A DNA stretch of 64,000 bases, from the NCBI RefSeq assembly GCF_902364025.1, contig NZ_CABJCG010000026.1, positions 1 to 64,000 of the forward strand. Reading direction: 5' to 3'. The translations under genes were made by a program, and so were the position numbers. Positions 15,193-23,858 of this stretch are shown here, one piece after another; position 1 is the first letter of the stretch; the number at the start of each line of letters is the position of its first letter. Under the pieces are notes generated by a model, which saw only the letters and a program-made list of their open reading frames with translations, did not search any database and was not told where the DNA came from. The stretch is from Enterocloster lavalensis. GTDB taxonomy: Bacteria; Bacillota; Clostridia; Lachnospirales; Lachnospiraceae.

Positions 15193-16068
15193 TCACTGTA
15201 TTTCCAAATGCGCATCCAAAGCCGCATCGATCTCCGCCTTCTGCGCCTCGTTCAAAGGCAGCATGGGCCGTCTCACGTTTCCGGCGTCGATTCCCTGCTT
15301 CCCGGCAATATACTTCAGGCTGGCGCAGAGACCATTTTTCAGCACCACGTCCAGAATACTGTTGCACTCCGCCTGAAGCCGCCGTGCCTCGTCGTCCTGG
15401 CGGTTCAGATACAACTCCATCACCTTCCGGTACTGGGGCAGCATGAAGTTGAAGTTGCTCCCGATAAACCCGTCGCAGCCAAAGGCCAGAAACGCCACCA
15501 TGCAGTTCTCAAAGCCGCCGTAGCACTTGATCTGCGGGTTCACATTGCGGATTCGCTCCATCTGGTATAGGTTCAGGTTGGTGTGCTTCACCGCGCCGAT
15601 GGCCCCGGACTTTAACAGTTCCCGAATCTCCGGGTTGGCGGGATCCAGGTCCCGATGGGTGCTGGAGGGGATATTGTAATACAGCACCGGCGCGCCGGCC
15701 GCGCTTGCAATATCATAGTAGTAGTGCGCCACTTCCTTGGCCGAAAATCCAAAGTAAAAGGGCGGGGTGGCCGCGATATTCTGAATTCCAAGGGCCCGCG
15801 CTTCCTTTGCGTAGGTCACGGCCTCGGCCGTGCGGATCGCGCCCACATGGGCGAAAATCTCCGCCCGGTCCAGGTACTGCGCGCCCAGCTCGTATGTATG
15901 AATCCGCTCCCGCTCGCTGAGCAGAAAACACTCCCCGGAGCTGCCGCCGATGAAAAATCCATCCGCGCCCTCGGCCAGGTTCCGGTCCCACAGCCGCTTA
16001 ATGGCCTGCTCATTAATCTGATCCTGCCCGTCAAAGGGGGTTATCGATGCAACAATCAACTTTTTCAT
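15193..16068 (-). CDS. DHDPS/N-acetylneuraminate lyase-family aldolase (2-keto-3-deoxy-sugar-acid aldolase-like)
   Basis: A 291-residue class I aldolase. The pyruvate-binding loop GGSSGE (41-46), Tyr131 (YYNIPSS) and the Schiff-base Lys161 (GAVKHTN) are all present. Family members split 2-keto-3-deoxy acids into pyruvate and an aldehyde or make dihydrodipicolinate. Context with RhaT, mutarotase and lactonase-like genes points to a 2-keto-3-deoxy sugar acid, e.g. the rhamnonate or fuconate derivative, rather than lysine synthesis. ATG at 16068 has AGAGG upstream. Last gene of its operon, followed by a strong terminator. Confidence 0.88.
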   Translation of the reverse strand: MKKLIVASITPFDGQDQINEQAIKRLWDRNLAEGADGFFIGGSSGECFLLSERERIHTYELGAQYLDRAEIFAHVGAIRTAEAVTYAKEARALGIQNIAATPPFYFGFSAKEVAHYYYDIASAAGAPVLYYNIPSSTHRDLDPANPEIRELLKSGAIGAVKHTNLNLYQMERIRNVNPQIKCYGGFENCMVAFLAFGCDGFIGSNFNFMLPQYRKVMELYLNRQDDEARRLQAECNSILDVVLKNGLCASLKYIAGKQGIDAGNVRRPMLPLNEAQKAEIDAALDAHLEIQ

Positions 16069-16079
16069 AGTTTTTCCTC

Positions 16080-16403
16080 TTAGTCCAGATGATAAATTTC
16101 CTTCATGTTCATCCACGGGCCGTCACCGGACAGCGGGTTCATGCAGGGGATGCACTCGCCCCACCAGCGCTGGGTCTCCGGGTCCGCCGCCATTTTCGCC
16201 ATGTCGGCCTCGTAGTTCTCGCCCACGTACTCGTAATAGGAAAACAGATACTCGCCGTCAAAGTAAATGGAGTAGTTCTGAAGATTGCACTCCTTGATCA
16301 TGTCGTTGATCTGTTTCCAGGGAGCGGCGTGAAGCTGCTGGTAATACTCCGCCCGGTCCGCCTTTAACCGGGAAACACTGCCAAATCTCTGTACCTTACC
16401 CAT
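16080..16403 (-). CDS. rhaM: L-rhamnose mutarotase-family protein
   Basis: A 107-residue RhaM/RhaU-type dimeric barrel protein. Features matching the family are the early AEYYQQLHAAPW segment (Tyr and His expected at the active site), YSIYFDGEYLFSYYEY, and the WW pair near residue 79. Such proteins interconvert alpha and beta anomers of L-rhamnose or related 6-deoxy sugars. It lies only 11 nt from the aldolase gene in an operon with a RhaT-type carrier, supporting a deoxyhexose substrate. L-fucose or a pyranose acid precursor remains possible. Confidence 0.85.
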   Translation of the reverse strand: MGKVQRFGSVSRLKADRAEYYQQLHAAPWKQINDMIKECNLQNYSIYFDGEYLFSYYEYVGENYEADMAKMAADPETQRWWGECIPCMNPLSGDGPWMNMKEIYHLD

Positions 16404-16488
16404 CTATTATAATCCTCCTCAATGATAAAATCCATCACAATCTGCAGCTTTGCCCAAACGCACCTTTGCGGGCGGCTGACAAAATCCA

Positions 16489-17370
16489 CTACAGTTTATA
16501 GATTCTCCTCGCATTTTCCGAGAACAGTTTTCTCTGGAAATCCGCCCCCCGTTCCCGGGTGATCCGGTCCAGTGCGCCGATCCAGGGGGCCATGCCGGTG
16601 GCCACATTACACACCGGGAAATTGCTGGCGTACATCACCCGGTCCTCGCCGAAAGCGTCCAGGCAGATATCCACCGCCGGGCGCAGCGTGTCATCCGTCC
16701 ACGCCCCCGCCGGGTTTAAGCCGGAGACCTTGCAGACCACGTTGGGAAGGGAGGCCAGCCGCCTGATGTTCCCGGTCCAGGCCCTCCGGTAGGCCGCTTC
16801 CTCCTCCGTGGGATTTTCCCGGGAAATGATATCCGGGTCCACGATCCCCATATGGTCCAGCACAATGATGGTGCCGGGGCAGGACCTGGCCATCTCATAG
16901 AGGTCGCCCAGCTCCCCGTTTCGCACGCAGCCCTCGTAAACCAGGCCGTGTTCGCCCAACCAGCGGACATTTTCCTGAAATACTTCCCCCAGACAGGTCC
17001 CGGGCAGGGCCTCCGGCACGTGGAGTACCTGGCGCACGCCCTTAACACTGGCCACATCCAGGTACCGGCTCATATACTCCTTAAACCCGTCCTCGTTCAG
17101 ATATCCCGAGAGGATCGCCCCCCGAAAGAGACTCCCCCCGTCTGCGCAACAGCCGATAATGAACGCATTTTCCCGATCCTTGTCCGTTCTCGCGCTGTCC
17201 ACCTCCACATAGACGGCGGCCTCCACCTGGTAAGCCGGGTCGGAGCCCAGGGCATTTTCATAGTCCTCCAACGTGTACGTGCGGTTTAACACCGGCCCCT
17301 CCCCGGTCAGCCAGGGCAGGGATAATTCCTCCAGATTCCAGATATGTAAATGCGTATCAATTATCTTCAT
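16489..17370 (-). CDS. Amidohydrolase-2 family TIM-barrel hydrolase (sugar lactonase-like)
   Basis: A 293-residue PF04909 protein beginning MKIIDTHLHIW with metal ligands H7 and H9, a mid-protein IVLDHMGI histidine, and a C-terminal MYASNFPV block corresponding to the beta-8 GSNFPV/GSDWPV motif. Relatives include L-fucono- and L-rhamnono-lactonases and 4-sulfomuconolactonase. In this operon a lactonase step between a sugar dehydrogenase and an acid dehydratase/aldolase fits well. The ATG at 17370 lacks a clear ribosome binding site and lies 7 nt after the upstream stop, suggesting translational coupling. Confidence 0.85.
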   Translation of the reverse strand: MKIIDTHLHIWNLEELSLPWLTGEGPVLNRTYTLEDYENALGSDPAYQVEAAVYVEVDSARTDKDRENAFIIGCCADGGSLFRGAILSGYLNEDGFKEYMSRYLDVASVKGVRQVLHVPEALPGTCLGEVFQENVRWLGEHGLVYEGCVRNGELGDLYEMARSCPGTIIVLDHMGIVDPDIISRENPTEEEAAYRRAWTGNIRRLASLPNVVCKVSGLNPAGAWTDDTLRPAVDICLDAFGEDRVMYASNFPVCNVATGMAPWIGALDRITRERGADFQRKLFSENARRIYKL

Positions 17371-17377
17371 ACTGTTT

Positions 17378-18460
17378 TTACCGGCCGTATTCCACCGGCG
17401 TTCCTCCTTCTGCGTTAGACTTGTAGCAGGCCTCCACCACGCACATGGTGTGGTAAGCGTCCTCGACACTGTTCATGTAATGGTAGGACGGGTCCTCCAG
17501 CTTCTTCATCAGACCGCCCATGGTTCCGATAAACGCCTCGTTGAACCAGCTGCCCTTCACCTCCAGCTCTCTCCAGCCCTTACCGTCGTCGGTGATGTAT
17601 TCCACCTTGTCCGGGCGTCCGGTGGGGTAGTCCAGAATCAGGCCCAGCTGAATGCGGATGGCGCCTTTCATGCCCTCGATCTTCATCATGCTCTCCTGGT
17701 AATCCGGGGCGTAGTCGTGGTTGTGGTTGATGTGCAGGTTAACCCGCAGCACGTTGCCGTAGTCCATGATAATGGAGGTTCTGGTCTGGGAAAGATCGGT
17801 CATCTTGGGGTGCTGCATGGTCTTGCAGTATACATTTGTGGGATCTCCCACAAAGCTTCTGATGCAGTCGATATAATGGATGCTGTGGTAGTTGATCTCC
17901 ATGCGCTCCAACCCGAAGAGGAAGCTCCACAGATGCCAGGGATGCAGCTCCACCACCCTCCAGTCGATGTCCACGATGTCGCCGATCACGCCGTCTGCGA
18001 TCAGCTTCCGGGCCGTGATCATATAGGGGGCCTGGCGCAGCTGGAAGTTCACGCCCGCCGTCAGGTTCTTCTCGTGGCAGATGTCCAGAATCTCCCGTGC
18101 CTGCTCAATGCTCTCGCCCATGGGCTTCTGCATGAGAACCGCCGCGCCGTCGGGCAGCTGGCGCAGGATGGAGGCAGTCTTGGAGGCCGGCACAGCGATA
18201 TCGAACACCGCATCCTCCTTCACGCCCAGGGCAATCAGGTCCTCCAGCTTCTCCACCGCGTTCGGGATATCGAAATCCTCAGCCGCCTGTTTGGCCTTGT
18301 CGTAGTTTAAATCATAGATGCCCTTTACCGGATATCCGGCCATTTTGTAGGCCGGAAGGTGAGAACCGGTCACGATGCCGCCCGCCCCGATGATCACGAT
18401 ATTTTTAACATTTTCCGGCATCTCCGGCACATAGTTTAAATCCTCAAGTGTTAATCCCAT
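17378..18460 (-). CDS. Gfo/Idh/MocA-family dehydrogenase (predicted sugar 1-dehydrogenase of the operon)
   Basis: A 360-residue protein with Rossmann loop IVIIGAGGIVTGSH, the MQKPMG version of the EKP motif (Glu replaced by Gln), and a downstream MEINYHSIHYID segment carrying the active-site His. It belongs to an atypical branch with a ~15-residue N-terminal extension before the nucleotide fold. In order RhaT, dehydrogenase, lactonase, mutarotase, aldolase, it could oxidise C1 of a deoxyhexose to a lactone. EKP to QKP is a notable but not unprecedented change. Confidence 0.83.
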   Translation of the reverse strand: MGLTLEDLNYVPEMPENVKNIVIIGAGGIVTGSHLPAYKMAGYPVKGIYDLNYDKAKQAAEDFDIPNAVEKLEDLIALGVKEDAVFDIAVPASKTASILRQLPDGAAVLMQKPMGESIEQAREILDICHEKNLTAGVNFQLRQAPYMITARKLIADGVIGDIVDIDWRVVELHPWHLWSFLFGLERMEINYHSIHYIDCIRSFVGDPTNVYCKTMQHPKMTDLSQTRTSIIMDYGNVLRVNLHINHNHDYAPDYQESMMKIEGMKGAIRIQLGLILDYPTGRPDKVEYITDDGKGWRELEVKGSWFNEAFIGTMGGLMKKLEDPSYHYMNSVEDAYHTMCVVEACYKSNAEGGTPVEYGR

Positions 18461-18489
18461 TTCAAAATTACCTCCTCAGTCTCTTCTTA

Positions 18490-19503
18490 TTATAAACCAT
18501 TGGAAATGCCTACGACAACCAGTGCCGCGATAATTACCGCATTTCCATAAAGCGCAACCTTTCTTGCCTTTGCAAATCCCTTCCACTCGCCGTCCAGAAA
18601 TCCCCAGGCGTTGGCGATGATCAGGGCCAGTCCGTTGAAGGCAACCCAGCCCACTACCGGTCCCAGGGTACCCAGCATGGCGGTGGCCTTGCCGTAAATG
18701 GCCAGGGCGGAGAACCACACAACAGAGGTCAGAACCACCTTAAAATACGCCTTACCGCAGCCCGGCTTCACATAGTCCGTATAGGTCTTGTTGCGGATCA
18801 GTTTGATCAGGGCGTAAATGAAGTTGGCCAGGAAGCCTCCGGCAAATACCACCACCCAGGACAGCAGGCTGGCGCTGGTGGAGTTCACGCCCTGGGCCAC
18901 CGCCAAATTCACCGGGTAATTGGAGGCAGTCGCGCCGATGTTGATGGCCGCGGAACCTGCGCCGGAAGCCAGCGCCATGATCAGACCGGTCATGAATACG
19001 GAAGAGGAGGTTCCCTTTTCTTTGGTTTTCTTCTCCGCGCCGTCGCCATTTTTCATAAATCCGGCCTTGGAGAGCACCACAACGCCTCCCAGCAGTACGG
19101 CCTGGCCCAGCAGCAGCACGATCATCACCCGGGCCGGAGGATAGGTGCCCAGAATCACCATGGGGACAAAGCTTCCCAGCAGGTTGGACAGACCCAGGTT
19201 GATCCCCGTTACTAAGGAAACGCCGATCATGTCAATGGCCTTGCTGTACCAGATGGAACTGATGCCCCAGAAGAAACCGGCCAGAGCGCCTGCCAGCAGG
19301 GTGGGCACCGGCGTGGCGCGGATGTAACTCATGTAGTTTGGCACCTCGATCATACACCAGATATGAGGAATCCCCAAAACGCCGATGACGGAAAACAATA
19401 CCCAGAACGCCTCCCAGGAAAACGGCTGGTACTTCTTAAAGCAGATTCCGAAGCTGCCCTGGAACAGACACGCGAAAAGCAATACTAAAAATGCTGAAGC
19501 CAT
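18490..19503 (-). CDS. rhaT: L-rhamnose/proton symporter-family carrier (RhaT family)
   Basis: A 337-residue membrane protein with about 10 predicted helices, homologous in pattern to RhaT (PF06379): early GSFGICFKKYQPFSWE..., then FFWGISSIWYSKAIDMIG. It imports a sugar by proton coupling without phosphorylating it, consistent with the non-phosphorylating oxidative enzymes that follow. It is the first gene of the operon, read from TTGACA-17-TATGAT (19619-19647), with a FadR-type operator just after the start of transcription. Substrate called from family and context only. Confidence 0.87.
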   Translation of the reverse strand: MASAFLVLLFACLFQGSFGICFKKYQPFSWEAFWVLFSVIGVLGIPHIWCMIEVPNYMSYIRATPVPTLLAGALAGFFWGISSIWYSKAIDMIGVSLVTGINLGLSNLLGSFVPMVILGTYPPARVMIVLLLGQAVLLGGVVVLSKAGFMKNGDGAEKKTKEKGTSSSVFMTGLIMALASGAGSAAINIGATASNYPVNLAVAQGVNSTSASLLSWVVVFAGGFLANFIYALIKLIRNKTYTDYVKPGCGKAYFKVVLTSVVWFSALAIYGKATAMLGTLGPVVGWVAFNGLALIIANAWGFLDGEWKGFAKARKVALYGNAVIIAALVVVGISNGL

Positions 19504-19590
19504 AAACTACCTCCCAAATGGATTTTCTCTTTTACTCTTTTTAATTTGTTGTCATTGAGAAATACGTTCGAATTTGATCGATCTTTTTCT

Positions 19591-19786
19591 TGGTACTACC
19601 AGTGAACCGTTCGCATTTATCATAAAACGCAGGTGTCCTATTGTCAATCGACGTTTTATACAGACAAATTTTAATTTTTTGTGCATTTTTTATATTGTCA
19701 ACCTTTTTTTCGTCCTTTATAATGCAATCATTGGTAGTACCAGAGTTGTTGAGAATTCATTTTCAAGCTCTCGCTGGTAGTACCAG
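19591..19786. promoter_or_regulatory. Divergent promoters with three FadR-type operators
   Basis: Minus promoter: TTGACA (19642-19647), 17 bp, TATGAT (19619-19624), for rhaT. Plus promoter: TTGTCA (19695-19700), 17 bp, TATAAT (19718-19723), for the solute-binding/CoA-transferase operon. Operators: TGGTACTACCA (19591-19601), about +11 to +21 of rhaT; TGGTAGTACCA (19732-19742) at the plus start; and TGGTAGTACCA (19775-19785, extended to CTGGTAGTACCAG). Each operon is thus blocked by at least one site. This fills the 343-bp gap between the two start codons. Confidence 0.85.
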
Positions 19787-19846
19787 GAAGCAAAAATCAA
19801 ATTCCTTTATCAAATTACATGCGAATCATCACCGGAGGTAACTATT

Positions 19847-20998
19847 ATGAGCGTTCTATTAAAAGGAATCACCTGGTCCCACAGCCGCGGCTACACCAGC
19901 ATCACCGCAGTCTCCCAACGTTTCTGCGAGCTGAACCCGGGCGTATCGATTGAATGGGAGAAGCGTTCCCTGCAGGAATTTGCGGACGCGCCCATTGAAA
20001 ACCTGGCAAAGGCCTACGATCTTCTGATCATCGACCATCCCTGGGCCGGGTTCGCGGCGGCCACCGGCATTCTCCTTCCGTTAAATGAATACCTGTCCGC
20101 CGCGTATCTGGCGGACCAGGAGACCAACTCTGTGGGAAAATCCCACCTCAGCTACAATTTCAACGGCTTCCAGAGCGCCCTGGCCATCGACGCCGCCACG
20201 CCCGTCGCCGTTTACCGCCCAGACTACTTTGCGGATCAGGGCGCAGCGCTGCCCACCGATTTCGAGGACGTGGTGGAGCTGGCGAAAACCGGCTGCGTGG
20301 CATTTGCCGGAATCCCCTTAAATCTGCTGATGGACTTCTATATGTACTGCGCCACCACGACCAGCAGCTTCTTCGAGGATGAGGACAACATCGTGGACCG
20401 GGCCGTGGGAATCGAGGTACTGGAGAATATGCGCCGTCTGGCCTGCCTCTGCCGCCCGGAAATCTTCGGCTGGGACCCCATCCAGGTCCACGAGGCCCTG
20501 GCCGCGGACAGCGGGCTGTACTACTGCCCCTACGCTTACGGGTACACCAACTACTCCCGCCGCGGCTACTGCGATCACCTGTTAAAGGCAGGCGACCTGG
20601 TGAATTACAAGGGAAATATGTTAAAGAGCGTGCTGGGAGGCACCGGCCTGGCCGTCTCCAGCCTGTGTGAAAACCGGGACATGGCGGTGAAATTTGCGCA
20701 GTACGCGGCCTCCCCGCTGATCCAGACCACCCTGTACACGGAAAACGGCGGGCAGCCCGGGCACCGGAAGGCATGGCTGGACGAGGAAAACAACCGCATG
20801 ACTCTGGATTTCTTTAAAGACACCTTAAAGACGCTGGACAATTCCTATCTGCGCCCCCGCTACAACGGCTACCTGTATTTCCAGGACCACGCCGGGGACT
20901 ATGTGAGAGATTACGTGATGAACGGCGGAAACGCCGGAAATGTGCTGGATCAGCTGAACGCGCTGTACCGCAAATCCAGGGAGGGAAAATCGATATGA
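19847..20998 (+). CDS. Solute-binding-protein-like (SBP family 1 fold) protein without signal peptide
   Basis: A 383-residue protein. The order of segments resembles ABC-type family 1 sugar-binding proteins: ITWSHSRGYTSITAVSQRF, an early DLLIIDHPW, GGTGLAVSSLCENRDMAVKFAQYAASP near residue 265-290, and a NGGQPGHRKAW-type C-terminal lobe. Unlike real transport proteins it has no hydrophobic leader and no lipobox; the first residues are MSVLLKGITWSHSRGY, already part of the fold. No permease or ATPase genes are adjacent. It overlaps the first CoA-transferase by 4 nt. A cytoplasmic ligand-binding or chaperone-like role in CoA-thioester metabolism is inferred. ATG follows GGAGG. Confidence 0.75.
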   Translation: MSVLLKGITWSHSRGYTSITAVSQRFCELNPGVSIEWEKRSLQEFADAPIENLAKAYDLLIIDHPWAGFAAATGILLPLNEYLSAAYLADQETNSVGKSHLSYNFNGFQSALAIDAATPVAVYRPDYFADQGAALPTDFEDVVELAKTGCVAFAGIPLNLLMDFYMYCATTTSSFFEDEDNIVDRAVGIEVLENMRRLACLCRPEIFGWDPIQVHEALAADSGLYYCPYAYGYTNYSRRGYCDHLLKAGDLVNYKGNMLKSVLGGTGLAVSSLCENRDMAVKFAQYAASPLIQTTLYTENGGQPGHRKAWLDEENNRMTLDFFKDTLKTLDNSYLRPRYNGYLYFQDHAGDYVRDYVMNGGNAGNVLDQLNALYRKSREGKSI

Positions 20999-22158
20999 AA
21001 CCATTGGAAGGTATGATCGTGCTGGATTTCAGCCAGTATCTGGCCGGCCCCTCGGCCGCTCTGCGGCTGGCGGACCTGGGCGCACGGGTCATCAAAATTG
21101 AACGGCCCGGCAGCGGCGACGGCTCCCGGCCCATGAAATTACATAATCTGGAAAGCATGGGGGACAGCGTGCTGTTCCAGACCATCAACCGCAACAAAGA
21201 GAGCTTCTGCGCCAACTTGAAATCCCCCGATGACATGGCCATGGTGAAGCGGCTGATCGCCCGGGCGGATGTGATGATCGAGAATTTCCGCCCCGGCGTG
21301 ATGAAGAAAATGGGCCTGGACTATGAGTCCGTCCGCCGGATCAACCCGCGCCTTGTCTACGGCACGGTCACGGGCTATGGGACCACCGGGCCGTGGATCA
21401 AAAAGCCGGGACAGGACCTGCTGGTCCAGTCCATTTCCGGGCTGGCCTGGTTAAACGGGGACGACGGCCAGCCCCCCATGCCCTTCGCCCTCTCCCTGGC
21501 GGACTCCTACACCGGAATCCACCTGGCCGAAGGGATCATGGCCTGTCTGTTGCGCCGGTTCACCACCGGGCAGGGAGGTCTGGTGGAGGTCAGCCTGCTG
21601 GAATCCGTGCTGGACCTGCAATTTGAGGTGATCACCACCTATTTAAACGATGGGCATCAACCGCCCAAACGCAGCGCTTACCACAACGCCCACGCCTATT
21701 TAAGCGCTCCCTACGGCATTTACGGTACCTCAAACGGGTATATCGCCCTGGCCATGGGCTCCGTGCCGGAGCTGGGCGGCATCATCGGCTGCTCCGCCCT
21801 GACTAGGTACACGGACAAGGAGGAATGGTTCACCAGGCGGGACGAGATCAAGGAGATTATCGGCGCGTTTTTGGCCGGGGACACCACCGCCCACTGGCTG
21901 AAGCTGCTGGAGGCGGCCGGGTACTGGTGCTCCGACGTCTACACCTGGGACCGGCTGGTGGAATCCGGGCAGTTTAAGGAATTGAATCTGCTGCTCAACG
22001 TCCGCCGGGAAGGCGGGGAGGACATTTTCACCACCCGCTGCCCCATCCGCTTTGGGGATGCGCCCTTTCTGGATTCGCGCCACGCTCCGGCATTGGGCGA
22101 GCACACCGCGCAGATTATCGCAGAATTTGGCCTGGACCGGGAAGGAGAGATCGCATGA
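20995..22158 (+). CDS. CaiB/BaiF-type (family III) CoA-transferase, copy A
   Basis: A 387-residue protein with the N-terminal nucleotide-like fold (VLDFSQYLAGPSA...[15 protein letters not shown]) and the catalytic aspartate D170 in the SLADSYTG segment. Family III enzymes move CoA between carboxylic acids through anhydride intermediates and form interlocked dimers. The gene overlaps its neighbours on both sides (ATGA). The following gene is a close paralogue; together they may form a heterodimer, as in some benzylsuccinate and mesaconate CoA-transferases. Substrate unknown; operon regulation by FadR-type sites suggests an acid derived from the linked sugar pathway. Confidence 0.88.
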   Translation: MKPLEGMIVLDFSQYLAGPSAALRLADLGARVIKIERPGSGDGSRPMKLHNLESMGDSVLFQTINRNKESFCANLKSPDDMAMVKRLIARADVMIENFRPGVMKKMGLDYESVRRINPRLVYGTVTGYGTTGPWIKKPGQDLLVQSISGLAWLNGDDGQPPMPFALSLADSYTGIHLAEGIMACLLRRFTTGQGGLVEVSLLESVLDLQFEVITTYLNDGHQPPKRSAYHNAHAYLSAPYGIYGTSNGYIALAMGSVPELGGIIGCSALTRYTDKEEWFTRRDEIKEIIGAFLAGDTTAHWLKLLEAAGYWCSDVYTWDRLVESGQFKELNLLLNVRREGGEDIFTTRCPIRFGDAPFLDSRHAPALGEHTAQIIAEFGLDREGEIA

Positions 22159-23288
22159 AACCATTAGAAGGAATCACCGTGCTGGATTTCAGCCAGTTTT
22201 TATCCGCGCCTTCCGCCACCATGCGCCTGGCGGACTTAGGCGCCCGGATTATCAAGGTGGAGCGGCCGGACAGCGGGGACATCTGCCGCACCCTGTACGT
22301 TTCCAACTTAAAAATCGAGGAGGACAGCTCCCTGTTCCACTCCATCAACCGGAATAAGGACGGCGTTTCCCTGGACTTGAAGGACCCGGCCTGCCGGGAG
22401 GATTTAGAAACGCTGCTGTCCCTGGCCGACGTGATGGTGGTCAACTTCCGGCCAGGCGTGGCAAAGCGGCTGGGGCTGGATTACGCCGCCGTGAGCGCCA
22501 GTCACCCGAAGATCGTCTATGGCGAAATCACCGGATATGGAACCATCGGCCCATGGAGCGCCAGACCGGGGCAGGACCTGCTGGTACAGTCCTTATCGGG
22601 CCTGGCCTGGCTCAACGGCAACCAGGACCAGCCCCCTACGCCTATGGGGCTCTCGGTGGCGGACCTCTTTGCCGGACAGCACCTGGCCCAGGGCATTCTG
22701 GCCGCATTGATCAAGCGGGCAGCCTGCGGCGAGGGTTCTTACGTGCATGTCAGTATGCTGGAATCGGTGATGGATATGCAGTTTGAGGTGTTTACCACAT
22801 GGCTGAACGACGGCCATCAGCCGCCCCTGCGGTCCGCTGTGAACAATGCCAACGGCTACATTAACGCGCCCTACGGCATTTACCGGACGGCAGACGGCTA
22901 CATCGCTATCGCCATGGTGCCTATCACTACGCTGGGGCAGCTGGTGGATTGCGACGCCCTTGCCGCCTACACGGACCCGGAGACCTGGTGCAGCAGGCGG
23001 GACGAGATTAAGGCCATACTGGCGGAGCACCTGCTCACCGGCACCACGGCCCACTGGCTGTCCCTGCTGGAGCCTGCGGACGTGTGGTGTTCGGATGTGT
23101 TTACCTGGGAGCGGCTGTTTGAGACCGACGGGTTTAAGGAGCTGGATATGCTTCAGACGGTGCGGACTCAGGGAGGCACGGAATTTACCACTACCCGCTG
23201 TCCGATTACCATTGACGGGGAGCATTATAAGAGTGAAAAGCCTGCGCCGCGGGTGGGGCAGGATAACAGAATATATTTGGAAAATTAA
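22155..23288 (+). CDS. CaiB/BaiF-type (family III) CoA-transferase, copy B
   Basis: A 377-residue paralogue of copy A. The two are colinear and share long blocks (LDFSQ..., [35 protein letters not shown]). The catalytic aspartate D170 is also present (SVADLFAG), so neither copy is an obvious dead subunit. Overlapping start and stop codons with copy A imply equimolar synthesis, which supports a heteromeric enzyme after gene duplication; two enzymes with different acyl donors is the alternative. Confidence 0.88.
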   Translation: MKPLEGITVLDFSQFLSAPSATMRLADLGARIIKVERPDSGDICRTLYVSNLKIEEDSSLFHSINRNKDGVSLDLKDPACREDLETLLSLADVMVVNFRPGVAKRLGLDYAAVSASHPKIVYGEITGYGTIGPWSARPGQDLLVQSLSGLAWLNGNQDQPPTPMGLSVADLFAGQHLAQGILAALIKRAACGEGSYVHVSMLESVMDMQFEVFTTWLNDGHQPPLRSAVNNANGYINAPYGIYRTADGYIAIAMVPITTLGQLVDCDALAAYTDPETWCSRRDEIKAILAEHLLTGTTAHWLSLLEPADVWCSDVFTWERLFETDGFKELDMLQTVRTQGGTEFTTTRCPITIDGEHYKSEKPAPRVGQDNRIYLEN

Positions 23289-23301
23289 GGAGAAAACGAT
23301 T

Positions 23302-23748
23302 ATGGAACAGACTATTTATTTTGAGGATTATGAAATCGGCAGCGTGCGGGAGAGCATCGGCCGCACCATCACGGAGACGGATATCGTGATCCATGCGGGA
23401 CAGACCGGAGACTTCTTCCCCCACCACATGGACGCGGAGTTCGCCAAGACAACAGACTTCGGAAGGCGCATCGCCCACGGAACCCTGACCTTCTCCGTGG
23501 CGGTGGGCATGACCGCGAATCTGATCAATCCGGCGGCATTTTCCTATGGGTATGACCGCCTGCGGTTTATCAATCCGGTGTTTATCGGGGATACCATTCA
23601 TGTGAAGGTGACGTTGAAGGAAAAGAGAGAGAATCCTAAGCATCCCGAGCGCGGATTTGTGACGGAGGCGCTGGAGGTGTTTAATCAGGACGGGAAGCTG
23701 GTGTTGGTGTGTGAGCATGTGATGTCTTGTTTGAAGAAAAGGGGGTGA
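23302..23748 (+). CDS. MaoC-like (R)-specific enoyl-CoA hydratase/dehydratase
   Basis: A 148-residue single hot-dog domain. The hydratase-2 motif GDFFPHH gives catalytic D37 and H42 (family pattern GDxxPxH). It adds or removes water from an acyl-CoA, logically after CoA transfer by the two preceding enzymes. AAGGAGA lies just before its ATG at 23302; the 13-nt spacing from the previous stop shows the same operon. No thiolase or acyl-CoA dehydrogenase follows, so further steps must be elsewhere. No clear terminator after it: only a weak imperfect stem near 23774-23798. Confidence 0.88.
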   Translation: MEQTIYFEDYEIGSVRESIGRTITETDIVIHAGQTGDFFPHHMDAEFAKTTDFGRRIAHGTLTFSVAVGMTANLINPAAFSYGYDRLRFINPVFIGDTIHVKVTLKEKRENPKHPERGFVTEALEVFNQDGKLVLVCEHVMSCLKKRG

Positions 23749-23858
23749 GAGGGGTGAGGTGGTCGCATTCGTGAGTGGCAGGAAGGGAAGGCCGCTCACC
23801 CGCTGGGGACTCAGTGGGGACAACGCACAAATAATTTATGTGCCGAATAACTGTACGT

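Noticed and set aside
17273..18310. 345-codon plus-strand frame
   Set aside because: Antisense to the Gfo/Idh gene, which has a complete nucleotide-binding motif and operon context.
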